From Cepaea nemoralis (Eukaryota; Mollusca; Gastropoda; Stylommatophora; Helicidae), in assembly GCA_014155875.1 (NCBI GenBank), contig JACEFZ010028301.1, forward strand, positions 103,501 to 167,500: a stretch of DNA of 64,000 nt. The letters are read 5' to 3'. A program made the translations under genes and the position numbers. The notes under the pieces are model-generated. The model was not told the origin of the DNA. It saw nothing but the letters and a program-made list of their open reading frames with translations, and made no database searches. Below, one piece after another: positions 21,715-32,206 of the stretch. Numbering within the stretch: the stretch's first letter is position 1; the number at the start of each line of letters is the position of its first letter.

Positions 21715-21895
21715 TTCTTAGTGTATAACGTGTATAACACATCACCTTCAGAGAAAACATTGCAACAATGCGAAGGCCACAAATAGAGCAATATAGAGAA
21801 AATGTGCGAACAGGTACTGGCTACATCTTTTTGCTCAAATTCAAACTTGTGCAGACACTGGAAATATAAGAGGAATGTATGAGGGCATCAAGCAA
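21715..21895 (+). pseudogene. LINE C fragment in inverted orientation
   Basis: This plus-strand segment matches the reverse complement of 22,955-23,120 nearly base for base. Shared landmarks are gtataacacatcaccttcag, agaaaacattgcaaca and gagcaatatagagaaaatgt. The translation fits the same LINE C linker, with GTGYIFLLKFKLVQTLEI in place of the typical form. It stops abruptly at 21,895. Confidence 0.8.
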
Positions 21896-22042
21896 GCTGC
21901 ATGTCTGTTGCTCGCATTCAAAGAACTTCCTTCCAGTCTTCTAGTGTTGTATCGAACGCGGCGCTGTCGTGCAAAGTAGACTGTTGGCGCCACACGTGAG
22001 CTCGACAGGGCAAAAGGAAGCCAAGTAGGGTCCGGGCATCCA

Positions 22043-23028
22043 TTAAAGGTAAGACTGCCTCTCACAGTCAGTGGCAGTCCCAAATGCCTGCCGTAAGAGA
22101 ACGGCGAAGAAGATACTAAAAAGTGTAGGAGCAAGCACGCAGCCCTCCTTTACTCCACTGCTGATGCTGAATGACTGGGATGTTGAACCATCGAATAAAT
22201 CCGCCGCATATTTTCGTGAAATGATTTCACTAGACTTAGCAGGGTGGGTGGACATCCTATCTTCTCAAGGATCTTGAAAAAGCCGTCTCTGCTCACGAGG
22301 TCAAATGCCATTGTGAGGTCGATGAAAGCAATATATAATGGCTTCCTCTGTTCTCTGCATTTCACTTGGAGCTGCCTGAGTGAGGAAATCATGTCGATGG
22401 TGGACCTGTTGGGTCTCAATCCGCACTGTGATTCGGGGTAGATTCTTTCAGCAAGAACGTGTAGTCTTTTTAGGATTATTCGAACGAAAATCTTGCCTGT
22501 AATGCTGAGTAGGGAAATGCCGCGATAATTGTTGCAATTGTTTCTATCACCTTTGTTTTTATAAATGGTAACACTGTTTGCGTCCCTCATATCTTGTCGC
22601 ACTGATGTTTCTTTCCAGCAGAGCTGACATATTGCATACAGTTCTGGGATGATTGTTTCTTTGCCACGTTTTAAAATTTCAGGCGGAATACTATCTTTTC
22701 CTGGTGCCTTGCCGGATTTGAGAGTGTTTAGTGCTTCGCTGATTTCTGTGAGGCACGGTTTGTTATGCAGGGCATGCATGGTGGACTGTTGTTCAATGGC
22801 TTCCAGAGCTTCTTCTCCGACAGTGTTCTCTACTGAGTATAGCGCTACCCAGCGACCCATTTGTTTCGCTCGATCTTTTATGATTACTCCCTCTGTTGAT
22901 CGTAAAAGGGCCATCTTATGTTTTGATGGGCTGACAGCTTGCTTGATGCCCTTGTGCATTCCTCTTATATTTCCAGTGTCTGCACAAGTTTGAATTTGAG
23001 CAGAGAGCTGTAGCCAGTACCTGTTCAC
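22043..23028 (-). pseudogene. LINE C reverse transcriptase, frameshifted
   Basis: The 292-codon frame (23,028-22,150) contains LKSGKAPGKDSIPPEILKRG (RT entry), RDANSVTIYKNKGDRNNCNN followed by YRGISLL (motif 1-2), YPESQCGLRPNRSTIDMI and PLYIAFIDLTMAFDLVSRDG (motif A with catalytic Asp). It then shifts frame to GVKEGCVLAPTLFSIFFAVL (22,100-22,165), the Q-G-C-V-L-A-P block. Motif C is not present. The family resembles LINEs common in molluscs and cnidarians. RT copies the element RNA at the nicked target. Confidence 0.87.
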
Positions 23029-23201
23029 ACATTTTCTCTATATTGCTCTATTTCTGGCCGTTCGCAGTGTTGCAATGTTTTCTCTGAAGGTGATGTGTTA
23101 TACACTGAGAATGCATGTCTCTGAATCTCCAGGACTGGGAGCATCTCTTCAGAGTGTGCTACAAACCAGTAGGTTGACTTAGTTTGCTTCTTGCCAAATG
23201 T

Positions 23202-23543
23202 TTATAGTGCTATGTTGTAGATGGTGTCGCGCAAATGACTCCATCTCTCGGTGACAGTTCCATCTGTGGGGCCAGGCAGAGTCTCCGCCAGAGCCTGGGT
23301 GAATTTGTTGACCTTCTCTTTGTTTTGGGTGCCACTGGTGTCAATGCGTGGTCTTCCTTCTGTTCTGCTTCTGTAGATTCTCTCGGGCTTTATCTTCACC
23401 TTGCTGGAGACGAGTGAATGGTCAGTGTCGCAGTCAGCACTATGGTAACTAAGAGTCAGCCGTACATTTCGGAGATTGCTGCGTTTGGTGAGCACCAGGT
23501 CGAGTTGGTGCCAGTTCTTTGATCTGGGGTGCCTCCATGACAC
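23202..23543 (-). pseudogene. LINE C endonuclease C-terminal part
   Basis: The 113-codon frame reads HPRSKNWHQLDLVLTKRSNL then YHSADCDTDHSLVSSKVKIK, the last EEP endonuclease blocks. The D-x-D-H-S-L-V motif includes the catalytic Asp-His pair. RPRIDTSGTQNKEKVNKFTQ continues into the linker. N-terminal catalytic blocks are absent because the copy is 5'-truncated. Confidence 0.85.
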
Positions 23544-23659
23544 CCTGTGTTGTGGTTTTGTGTCATTACATAAATGTTAAATACGTCTGATGTGGAAGAA
23601 AATAACCTACCAACAACAATGGAACAATTCGACACGACAATAATCTGTATGAAATCACA

Positions 23660-23945
23660 ACTAAAGTGGAGGTAATAGCAGTTCTAGGGCTCATTAGAAA
23701 ACATCAAATGAAAAGGTTCGGCCACATAACTAGGCTACCAACTAACAGTATACCACAACAAGCAATACTGTACAGACAAAATGGGACCAGCAGAAGAGGC
23801 CGACCATGTAAACGACGGACAAGGGGAATAACAGAGTCCATGGGAATCTTCGGCATATGAAGCCCATAAACGAGCACTCTCCCACTATTTATGCCTAACC
23901 TCTTCAAATCAAGATGATATCAGATCATCACAACAAACTCTCTCT
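23660..23945 (+). pseudogene. LINE B C-terminal fragment
   Basis: The plus strand reads GLIRKHQMKRFGHITRLPTN then QAILYRQNGTSRRGRPCKRR and GITESMGIFGI. It ends with (TC)n at 23,939-23,953. The F-G-H-I-x-R and G-R-P-x-K-R motifs are the LINE C-terminal basic region. It is the same family as 10,005-10,170 and 58,190-58,325, where the ending S-M-G-I-S-I-H-E is better preserved. Confidence 0.75.
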
Positions 23946-24355
23946 CTCTCTCAAATATCAAAGATCCAGGGCTATTAGAGGATGCACCAGATCAAAGATC
24001 CAGGGATAGACGATACACCAGATCAAAGATCCACGGATAGACGATATGCGAGACGAACTCACCAAAGTGCTGGGAACATAATTACAGGAATGACAATTCC
24101 ATCACATGAATGCTGTCTGCCGAGAAAGAAACTGATCTGGGGATAGCCATACTTTAATCACACCACGTCTATAATTACACCTCGACCAACACAGTCAACT
24201 TGAATGAGTTGTTCTGAATACTAATCAATATTTGTGAATTTGTTTATGCGCTGTCTTAATGGTCTCAAAAAAGTCCCCAACAACTAATATTTCTGTGTAT
24301 TGAATATCATACGGCAAGCTAATATTCAGCGAGTCAAAACGGTTCTGTAATTAAT
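23946..24355. other. Unclassified DNA with a short direct repeat
   Basis: The phrase ccagatcaaagatccaggga/ccacgga is repeated at about 23,959, 23,988 and 24,018, roughly 30 bp apart. Nothing else is recognisable. Confidence 0.4.
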
Positions 24356-24359
24356 CAAA

Positions 24360-24610
24360 AGAGAAATGGAAAATAAGATTGATCTCGAGCTAAATGAAAA
24401 ACATTCACGGTTTGTCAAAGATAGAGGCACAGAGGATGTCATTCAAAGCTGAAAGCGTTTGCAGACAGAATGATTGAACAAACATAGACATCTTTGTATA
24501 TGATGTATTTACAATGACAAGGCATTTAACAGGGTGTAAAGGAACACTCTTTTGCCAATAGTGGAACCATTTTGAGTAGAAATGATACTTATTTAATTAG
24601 TTAAAACCTA
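24360..24610 (+). pseudogene. LINE RT fragment (motif A region)
   Basis: The frame reads RFVKDRGTEDVIQS, then after frameshifts CIYNDKAFNRV (about 24,505-24,540). This is the G-F-R-x-G-x-G-T-x-D-x-I ... F-x-D-Y-x-K-A-F-D-x-V order of LINE RTs. Stops and indels make it non-functional. Confidence 0.65.
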
Positions 24611-24719
24611 TATTCCTCTTCTTCTCCTCCGCCCACCTTCTGACGTCAGCGTAAAGTAGTCCAAAGAAAGCAGCATCATCTTAAGCTTGTTGATGTCTCA
24701 ATAAAATTTGTTCCCGAAA

Positions 24720-24885
24720 TGGAGCGAGTGCAGAGTCAAACTATTTTCTGTATTCTGCATATGTTGGATACTCCGGCAGCAAATGTTTAGCTGTCATTTT
24801 ACCAGTTCAACAGTTACATTCATCAGTATCTCCTATATTTAGTTTATTAAACATGCGAAATATCATCAGACTGTTCTGTCCTGTG
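24720..24885 (-). pseudogene. LINE C-terminal Cys-rich segment
   Basis: The minus strand reads RMFNKLNIGDTDECNC, then a stop, then TGKMTAKHLLPEYPTYAEY. This corresponds to the K-L-N-I-G-D-T-D-E-C-x-C-G-T-G-x-M-T-x-E-H-L-L-Q-x-C-P zinc-knuckle-like end of some LINE ORFs. The second half of 62,486-62,713 (minus strand) is related. The zinc pattern is damaged: Gly is replaced by a stop and the last Cys by Tyr. Confidence 0.65.
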
Positions 24886-24889
24886 CAGA

Positions 24890-25215
24890 CAACTGTTAGA
24901 AAAGAAATGGCAAAAATAGCATTCAGTAAAAGGAATTACTAGTTCACTTCAAATAAAAACAGGAGTGAGACAAGGCTATTCATTATACCAAGTGTAGTCA
25001 TTGCTTATTGAAAGAAGATGGGAGGAAGCGACTGTAAATCATCACGTATAGATTATACCACATGGAATCTAAACAAGCGAGATGAAAGAACTTGTGGTGT
25101 TACTGCAGGACACAAAAAAGTGATGATGCATATTGCCAACTCAACCGAAGTGAAGAAGTTGCAATCTTCAGACTCCGCACAGGACATAACAAGCTGAAAT
25201 AATACAGGGGATACT
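24890..25215 (+). pseudogene. LINE fragment, RT and RNase H-distal pieces
   Basis: A KNRSETRLFIIP stretch (about 24,960-24,995) resembles a frameshifted V-R-Q-G block. Near 25,138-25,199 the frame reads QLNRSEEVAIFRLRTGHNKL, the L-R-T-G-H-N-x-L motif that precedes the Cys-rich end in such LINEs. That Cys-rich end is found 260 bp away on the opposite strand, so the original element is rearranged. Confidence 0.55.
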
Positions 25216-25255
25216 GCTGAATGTAACCGTGACTTTAGTAAAACCTAATCCAGAC

Positions 25256-25496
25256 GGGAGTCTCTGTGGCGAAGTGGTCAAGCCGTTTGACTTGTGATCC
25301 GAAGGTTGTGGGTTCGATTCCGGGCCGCACCCTTCGGTTTACGAGTTAAATGTTTCGGAGACTCCTGTGGGTCGTCGCTAAAAGCTACGGAGCTCGTGCT
25401 TTGTGCGACGCTTTCCGCGCTGCGGAAAGAGACCGAGCCATATGGGATAAAACCCGGTGCGATGAAGTCGACCCTGTCGACTTTTAAGCGACTTTT
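25256..25496 (+). mobile_element. tRNA-Arg-like SINE with 10-bp target duplication
   Basis: The 241-bp element starts gggagtctctgtggcgaagtgg (A-box region) and has ggttgtgggttcgattccgg (B box). The head resembles tRNA-Arg(UCU) as remembered. The body includes tttcggagactcctgtgggt, gcgacgctttccgcgctgcg and ctgtcgacttttaagcgac. The exact duplication taatccagac flanks it at 25,246-25,255 and 25,497-25,506. A second copy is at 53,360-53,603. It depends on a LINE for mobility and on Pol III for transcription. Confidence 0.9.
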
Positions 25497-25605
25497 TAAT
25501 CCAGACATTGGTCGGATATTGATTCTGTCGTGTCCATAACTTTGACACGTTTCTGTAGCATATTGTGTTGCCTACTACCCTACTTCATCTCATCATTGTT
25601 TCCCT

Positions 25606-25722
<117 letters not shown>

Positions 25723-25755
25723 CATGAGCAAGCAGACCTACCGTTGACGCTTTCA

Positions 25756-26640
25756 AGAAACTTGCAATTCATACCTAATCAACCATCACCGCCAAATATA
25801 TGTCTTAGTAAAATCATTCTTCTTTCTTTCTGTTTCTTGTTGCTTTTACACCACACCCCCTTCCCCCAATCGGCCTCATAGCCTCTCAAGCAAACTCACA
25901 CCAAGACGACCTCACTTTTACAATCTCCTGCAGCCCTGTCTGTGGCTCCCGATATTATTCACCTGTCTTAGGTCCCCCGTTATTTTTTTCGCCTTGGGGG
26001 TTCCAGACAAGAAAGTATCAAGTTATACTATTCTCTGGTTTCCCCAATTTCTCTCATGCCCAGCACCAGCGACTTTTCCCCATGTCTTAGTTCCTTTGTG
26101 TTTTGTTTCGATTTCTCCATAGGCTCTTTATTGGCGATTCTGTCATAACATTTTAGTTCCACTATTTCGTCTATTTTGAGTAGACACGAATGAATGAATG
26201 CGGGTAGCTTATTAGTAATTCTTTAGTCATTCACAATGTTTCAGATAATTCAGAGTACTGATTTAATATTGGAGTTAACTATTCTAAGCATACTGAAATC
26301 TGTTACGAACCCAAAATAATATCTACAATTATAACCATAGCATATGTCCCAAAACTATACATATAGTGTTAGCACAGAACTACAGTCAAAATGTACATCA
26401 AAACCTGCAACTATAAACTAGACACAAGCAGGTTGAGGGATATCACATAATAACTGGTTGAAACAGAAGGAGATTAAAATAAAAACTAACTGAAACAATG
26501 GCATTATATATCATGTAGCTGAAACAGAAGAGATAAAGTAATAACTGGTTGAAACATAAGAGATAAAATAAGAACTGTTTGAAACAGAAGAGATTAAATA
26601 ACAACTGACTTAATAGAAAGTGTTATATTAGCAATACATT
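25756..26640. other. AT-rich unclassified DNA with gaaacagaag repeats
   Basis: No coding similarity was found. Around 26,455-26,620 the phrase taactggttgaaacagaaga/taaaataa recurs four to five times at irregular spacing. Another occurrence lies near 28,200-28,225, so this is a small dispersed motif. Confidence 0.4.
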
Positions 26641-26764
26641 AACCAGTTAACGCACACACATATTTGATGTGTATGTATGTGTGTTGGAAATAAAAATAAA
26701 GAAAGAGGGATGAGGGAGACAGACGGAAAGATAAATATATAGGTAAATAAATAGATAGAGAGGG

Positions 26765-26767
26765 AGG

Positions 26768-26845
<78 letters not shown>

Positions 26846-26945
26846 CAGAGAGAGAGACCGAGAGAGAGAGACCGAGAGAGTGACCGAGAGAGAGAGAAGA
26901 GAGAGAAAGAGTGGAAAGAGAGAGAGAGTTACAGAGAAAAATGAG

Positions 26946-27001
<56 letters not shown>

Positions 27002-27170
27002 TAGAGAAAGAGAGAGAGAAAGAGACTGAGAAACAGAGAGAGAAAGAGAGAGAGAGAGAGAGAGCTAGAGAGAAAAGAGAGAGGGAGAAAGAAAGAGAGA
27101 GAAAGAGAGAAAAAAGAGATAAAGAGAGGGACCTGGAGAGAGATAGAGAGAGATAGATAGATAGAGAGAG

Positions 27171-27211
<41 letters not shown>

Positions 27212-27212
27212 T
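26765..27212. repeat. (GA)n-rich low-complexity block 1
   Basis: Purine-rich GA repeats are interrupted by characteristic phrases such as agagttacagagaaaaatga and by gata repeats at the right end. The same phrases recur in block 2 (27,345-27,750), and the flank catagatgtaccaaa appears after both, 529 bp apart. The two blocks are therefore a segmental tandem duplication followed by slippage. Confidence 0.92.
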
Positions 27213-27344
27213 AATAGAAGGCATAGATGTACCAAATCATAGAATCAGAACTAACATTGTTTAGAATCCCAATACTCCACAGAACGAATAAAACACACGC
27301 ATATTTTCAACAAATACATATAAATATATGATGTATGAATGGGT

Positions 27345-27346
27345 GT

Positions 27347-27422
<76 letters not shown>

Positions 27423-27513
27423 CGAGAGAAAAAGAGAGAGAAAAAGAGAGAGAAAAAGAGAGAGAAGAGAGAGAAAGAGTGGAAAAAGAGAGAGAGTTAC
27501 AGAGAAAAAGGAG

Positions 27514-27583
<70 letters not shown>

Positions 27584-27750
27584 TAGAGAAAGAGAGAGAG
27601 AAAGAGATTGAGAAAGAGAGAGAGAAAGAGAGAGAGAGCTAGAGAGACAAGAGAGAGAGAGAGAGAAAGAAAGAGAGAGAAAGAGAGAAAAAAGAGATAA
27701 AGAGAGATAGACCTGGAGAGAGAGAGATAGATAGAGAGAGAGAGAGAGAG
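27345..27750. repeat. (GA)n-rich low-complexity block 2
   Basis: This is the second copy of the GA-rich duplication. It shares agagttacagagaaaaagga and the right flank catagatgtaccaaa with block 1. Long serine/leucine or arginine/glutamate frames on either strand are compositional. Confidence 0.92.
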
Positions 27751-27759
27751 CATAGATGT

Positions 27760-28235
27760 ACCAAAACTATTTACATAGAAGCAGAACTAACATTATGTAT
27801 AATTTTTGCATTCCAGAGAAAAAATAATCAAATGCGCTTACATTTTCATCACTCACAACTGTTAAACATGTAACACAGACGCACTTTGTGCATTGATATA
27901 TTTATCACACAAGGAAGCAAAATAAAGTTACAACGTACGATTAAAATAAGCATTTATATTTTAAAAAGTACACATATTAAATTAATTCATATTGTGTTCT
28001 CGAAAATGTCAGCGAAATTGTATTCATGTATGTGCACATGAAAACGAAAAACAAAATTACAGAATATGTTAGTTGTATTGCAATGCTTCTGAGGAACTTT
28101 TATTTTAAAAAAAAAAGATGCACGGTTAAGAGGAAGTTTTATATGAAACAAACAATTAAAAAATGATTACAGACTTACTGAAAACAGTCAAACAAAAGGA
28201 GATTAAATAACAACTGGTTGAACAGTTACACTTAT

Positions 28236-28287
<52 letters not shown>

Positions 28288-28370
28288 CCAAAGATAGAGT
28301 TACTGAAAATATTAAAAGAAAATCCAAGTAAATCAGTATCGTTACTTTAACACAGAAGACACAAACAATA
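27760..28370. other. AT-rich DNA with (TAA)n
   Basis: A 47-base taa/ata triplet run lies at 28,237-28,283. The rest is AT-rich with no coding or transposon signal that I can recognise. Confidence 0.6.
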
Positions 28371-28377
28371 GGTCGTC

Positions 28378-28640
28378 CAATTTAATGCCTGGCATATTTC
28401 GCTGCATCTCGTCAGACATACTGCCGAGTTATATATCATATGAATTAAATATATGAAGTATATTTTGGCTGAAAGATTAGTGATTGGCTGCAGCTGATGA
28501 GACGCAGAAAAACATGCCAGGCATTAAATTGGGAAACCTATGTTTTGTGGTTTCTGTGTTTGAATTCACTAAGGGAATACTTTGTTTTGACATACCTTCA
28601 TCACAAAAAGGCGAACAGTTAGTTCCGAAAAGTAATCGAA
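28378..28640 (-). repeat. Dispersed repeat R1, copy 3, palindromic
   Basis: It contains tttaatgcctggcatatttcgctgcatctcgtcag, and 100 bp later its imperfect inverse (gatgagacgcagaaaaacatgccaggcattaaa). The two arms can pair over about 35 bases. Continuing right is the R1 far part (gtttctgtgtttgaattcac, then taagggaatactttgttttga). This copy shows the palindromic organisation most clearly. Confidence 0.7.
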
Positions 28641-28734
28641 AAATGTACATTTCAACAGCACAGCAATAAAACAAACTAAGTTATGGAACAATGATTTTTA
28701 AATAACCGGAGGCCTGTTTTTGGGAACGATATTT

Positions 28735-28850
28735 CCCAGCTGTCACACGAACGAACCAACGAACAAACTTTGTTTTCAAAGCATCACACATTGGGTACGC
28801 AGGCCTGTTTAACATTCGGCTTTCCCGTCCAATCATCTCTCACACATCAT
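28735..28850 (-). mobile_element. SINE D copy with (TTCG)n-type tail
   Basis: The plus strand reads gaacgaaccaacgaac, then cacacattgggtacgcaggc and cattcggctttcccgtccaatca. The reverse complement gives tgattgga ... ggccgaat ... gcctgcgtacccaatgtg, ending in gttc repeats. Copies at 48,390-48,487 and 52,845-52,960 share this body and the gttcgttcgttc tail. Confidence 0.6.
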
Positions 28851-28854
28851 TTAT

Positions 28855-29410
28855 ATGTTCAATATGATACATGTTACATTTATTTAGCGGGAAACATAAA
28901 AAATATAAACACATAACATCTATATAATCGTAACGGGAAACATGCAGTGGCCAGTAACATTTGTATGTTTTGTTTCGTATTTCATGAATATAGTTTTTAG
29001 AGATATTCTACTTAGAAACAAGCACGCCATCTTTATCACCACCATCTTGACGTTTCATCTTCGTATTAACCGATTCAGTGACAAACAAAAAGTGTGGTTG
29101 GACCAGGCGTGGTACACAATCAAATGAAGAAGTATTATAATGTACATTTCCGTTCATTGAGCATAACAATTGCGAAAGGTACCACGAAACAAAACAAATA
29201 ACACAGTGACCCTAGTCTTGCAATATATCGTCCTTCTGGAGATATATTATCCTTCGAAATTGAATCAGTTCAGGTCGGTTGTAAAGGGTGACCAACATTC
29301 ACTGTCTACTGTCCCTCACACGAGCTTCTGGCAGCCAGTCTATGAATGGTGTCTACTCACATGCAACTTTATCAAATCAATCAATCAATCAATCATATGG
29401 CGTCTCCACA
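28855..29410. other. Unclassified AT-rich DNA
   Basis: I see no protein similarity, transposon ends or tandem array, except a caatcaatcaatcaat stretch at 29,379-29,394. Confidence 0.4.
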
Positions 29411-29419
29411 ATGAAGGTT

Positions 29420-29600
29420 GGGTGCAATGGATCTGAAACAACACTGTCTGTCTCTCTCCCTGACTGTACATTATGTCAGATTGATGTTTGTCCATCTCTT
29501 GAATTTTGTCTTCCCACTTGTATCGTTGTCTACCTCTTGCTCGCTTTCCCTCAACCTTGACCTCCAGTGTGGTATTATAACAGTATCATGTCTTTTGACG
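29420..29600 (-). pseudogene. LINE A-type C-terminal fragment
   Basis: The minus strand reads FGYVKRHDTVI (F-G-H-V-x-R-H block) and then, in another frame, GKRARGRQRYKWEDKIQEMD, the basic C-terminal segment of an RT-containing LINE. Sequence up to 29,790 may be related upstream material (M-E-T-K-T-I-K-Y-R-D stretch) but is less certain. Confidence 0.6.
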
Positions 29601-29884
29601 TAGCCGAAATATTTCACTTGCCGCTTCTTTTATTTCTTTCACCAAATATCTCTTTTCATTCTCAGCCGTTATAGAGTCTCTGTATTTGATTGTTTTTGTT
29701 TCCATGAAATACGACATATTATTCTGTATATCCAGATCTCCGGGGCCTCTATTCGACTTTCTAATTGCTTGTTCAATGATCAGCTTTATGTGCCATCTAG
29801 TAGTGTTAAATATAAATAAAATTGGACAATTCTCAATTTTTTAATGCGCTGTTAATCTCTCTAGATGGTAATTTAAAAAAAATT

Positions 29885-30105
29885 AAAATTTAGTTGCATG
29901 TCCTTCACAGGACGTAGCAGTCAACCCCAGCATTTTTGCTGTTCGTGAATCCTGGGTAAATTTTACGTTCAGTAGTTTGCCATTGCTTTCTGAAGACAGG
30001 CACCTATACCTTTTTCGAAAAACCAGCACCGTTGTGTTTCGAACCCGGGTATACGGGCCCACAAACCGCGTTCGCAAGACCTTAGCCACGGCTACCGGAT
30101 GTTAA
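29885..30105 (-). mobile_element. SINE A, best-preserved copy with tRNA-like head
   Basis: Read on the minus strand, the head is ggtagccgtggctaaggtct (A box tggctaagg) through acccgggttcgaaacac (B box gttcgaaac). The core follows: aagcaatggcaaactactga and acgtaaaatttacc. The end is ctggggttgactgctacgtcctgtgaaggacatgcaact. This order defines the family. About ten other copies in the window share the core. Confidence 0.82.
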
Positions 30106-30194
30106 TACTGATGTAACAAATAAGTAAAGGACCCTTTTAGACATCTCAAAGCGCATTTAGGCAAATGGTACCGGGTCCATGTTGTTAAAACCCC

Positions 30195-30385
30195 AACCGG
30201 TGCTTGGTGGGGGATGTGGTCAGTATTATATAGGCCGCCTTACCTTCCCAAGACAGTTGCCTGGACCCGCTTTCGATTGGGTTGACTTGGGAGACCAGGT
30301 CAATTTTCCGAAATGCGTCCTAATGCGGATTCGCACTTCTGACCATCTGAGCGGCAGGATACCGCGGCTGCCTAGATATCACGTC
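30195..30385 (-). mobile_element. SINE B copy
   Basis: It carries gatgtggtcagtattatata, tcccaagacagttgcctgg, gggttgacttgggagaccagg and then aatgcggattcgcacttctgaccatctgagcggcagga. The last part is the reverse complement of a tRNA-like head with a B box of the gttcgaatcc type. It lies just 90 bp from the SINE A copy. Confidence 0.7.
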
Positions 30386-30399
30386 TTCTTTCTCTTCAT

Positions 30400-31015
30400 G
30401 TCGTCTATCGACATGTAATTATGCGTCTCTCTTAATGTTGTCTATCGACATGTAATTATGCGTTTCTCTTCATGTCGTCTATCTCATGTTATTAATGCGT
30501 CTCCTAATGTTGTCTATCCGTTATCTTTCTCTTAATGTTGTCTACCCACATACAAAGTTATCTGTCCCTTTATGTTGTCTACCCACATACAAAGTTATCT
30601 GTCCCTTTATGTTGTCTACCCACATACAAAGTTATCTGTCCCTTTATGTTGTCTACCCACATACAAAGTTATCTGTCCCTTTATGTTGTCTACCCACATA
30701 CAAAGTTATCTGTCCCTTTATGTTGTCTACCACATACACAGTTATCTGTCCCTTTATGTTGTCTACCCACATACAAAGTTATCTGTCCCTTTATGTTGCC
30801 TCCCCACATACACAGTTATCTGTCCCTTTATGTTGTCTACCCACATACAAAGTTATCTGTCCCTTAATGTTGTCTACCCACATACACAGTTATCTGTCCC
30901 TTTATGTTGTCCATCCACATACAAACTTATCTTTCTCTTAATATTGTCTACCCACATACCAAGTTAACTTTCTCTTTATGTTTTCTTTATAGAACGTTAT
31001 CTTTCTCTAATTTTA
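30400..31015. repeat. 37-bp minisatellite, about 16 copies
   Basis: The central unit is gttatctgtccctttatgtt followed by gtctacccacatacaaa, exactly 37 bp. Central copies (30,540-30,900) are nearly identical. Copies toward both ends are diverged (tcgacatgtaattatgcg variants on the left, tctttctctaatttta on the right). This gradient is expected when unequal exchange homogenises the middle. Three-frame openness reflects a unit without stops in these frames. Confidence 0.93.
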
Positions 31016-31104
31016 TCTACACACACGCAGGTTTCTTTCTTTTGCATGTGTGCTATACTTTTCTTCCAGCCCCCCCCCCCCCCCCCTCTCTCTCCCAAAT
31101 ACAT

Positions 31105-31345
31105 CCATTAACAAGTGGATCCGGGGTAACAGATTATCTGGCATGTCTGCCTGCTTGCCCGGCGGCCAAGTGTTTGAATCCCCATCGAGGCGGATTTAAG
31201 AACAAAATGCTCTAGGCTCCCAACCCAACAGAGAAAATGGCGCGACCGGAAATGTTTCGGTAAGTAAAGGTGCTCGATATTATATTGACACCCCCATCCA
31301 TCGTGTGTCGATTGGTCTGCAAGAATGTGGGCCTAGCTTTATATA
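31105..31345 (+). mobile_element. SINE B-related copy with tRNA-like head
   Basis: The head includes tctggcatgtctgcctgctt and gtgtttgaatccccat (B-box-like). The body holds ctcccaacccaacagagaaaatgg, gaaatgtttcggtaa and acacccccatccatcgtgtgtcgattgg, which parallels 47,500-47,580 (caacccagcctaaaatgggt ... catcatgtgtcaactgg). The orientation is plus. Confidence 0.6.
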
Positions 31346-31410
31346 ATCAAGTATATTTACAAAGGCGACACACGCCTCTTAACTTGCTTGTTAATTTATC
31401 TACACACATA

Positions 31411-31413
31411 TGA

Positions 31414-31447
<34 letters not shown>

Positions 31448-31490
31448 TCTGTCTCTCTCTCTCTGTGTGTTTATGTGTGTGCTCACGTGT
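31411..31490. repeat. (CT)n/(GT)n microsatellite
   Basis: CT runs interrupted by gtct are followed by tgtgtgtttatgtgtgtgct. Confidence 0.85.
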
Positions 31491-31621
31491 GTGGTTTCAT
31501 TATTACAAAATGTAGAAATATGAACAATGAATGCGAGGGCAAAACTTACGCCGTTGAGATGTTATTATAATGACGATTAGAAGGAATCTCATGGCTGGAG
31601 TAAAAAACAAAAGTTAGTCAC

Positions 31622-32205
31622 ATGATCATCCATCCATCCATTCCCTTCGAAATTGCCAGTTGTCACCAGGCTCTCAAATTCATTTCTTTTCATAACATGC
31701 CCCCCCCCCCCCACCTCCAAGAAAAAAAAATTGACTGTCTACATCTAATGTCTCTGATCAGTTTATGATCTTCATTTGTTTCTTGAACGTTCATTGGTTT
31801 TTTCTGTCTGTCCATGGCATTCTTTGCAGTTTCCTCAGAAACCACATTTCCACAGCCATCAGACTTTTTTCAGCTTGTCTGCTCATTGTTCACTCTTCAC
31901 ATCCATACAAAAGTACAGGTTCTATGTAACACTTCAACACTATTTTCCTCGTTTCATTTGATATCTTTTTATTGGGCAGTATGTTTTTCATCTTGCAAAA
32001 GGCTACCTTCGCAATGACAATTCTTGTTCTAATCTCTTCAAGGCATCTCCCATCTGATGTTATGACTGTTCCGAGATAACTGTACCGATTCACTTGTTTA
32101 AGAATATGCCCATTTACTTGTATATTACATTGTGATATTTCCTTCTTCCCAGTGACCACCATGATCTGTGTTTCTTACAATTCAATTCTAACCCTAGTTG
32201 TCCAC
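31622..32205 (-). pseudogene. LINE A C-terminal third
   Basis: The best frame (32,162-31,890) reads NRYSYLGTVITSDGRCLEEI then KMKNILPNKKISNETRKIVL and YIEPVLLYGCEE. Downstream blocks (EMWFLRKLQRMPWTDRK and remnants of the basic tail) follow with frameshifts. A C run lies at 31,701-31,711 and a (GGAT)n 3' tail at 31,630-31,645. Wording is almost identical to 60,140-60,470. In active LINEs this thumb/C-terminal region supports RNA binding. Confidence 0.85.
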
Positions 32206-32206
32206 T

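Larger units (their letters stand above)
21940..23545 (-). mobile_element. LINE C: non-LTR retrotransposon, 5'-truncated
   Basis: On the minus strand this holds the end of an EN domain (23,543-23,202), a linker, and most of an RT domain (23,028-22,045). The 3' third of the element is missing. The region beyond 22,040 does not match the family. The copy is better preserved than LINE A, with a 292-codon uninterrupted RT frame. No target duplication could be identified. Confidence 0.8.

Noticed and set aside
25256..25330. A genuine tRNA-Arg gene
   Set aside because: The acceptor and T stems do not pair properly, a SINE body follows, and target duplications flank the whole 241 bp.
26628..27753. 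Serine/leucine-rich and arginine/glutamate-rich frames of 100-200 codons
   Set aside because: Dinucleotide composition of GA/CT repeats gives these without selection.
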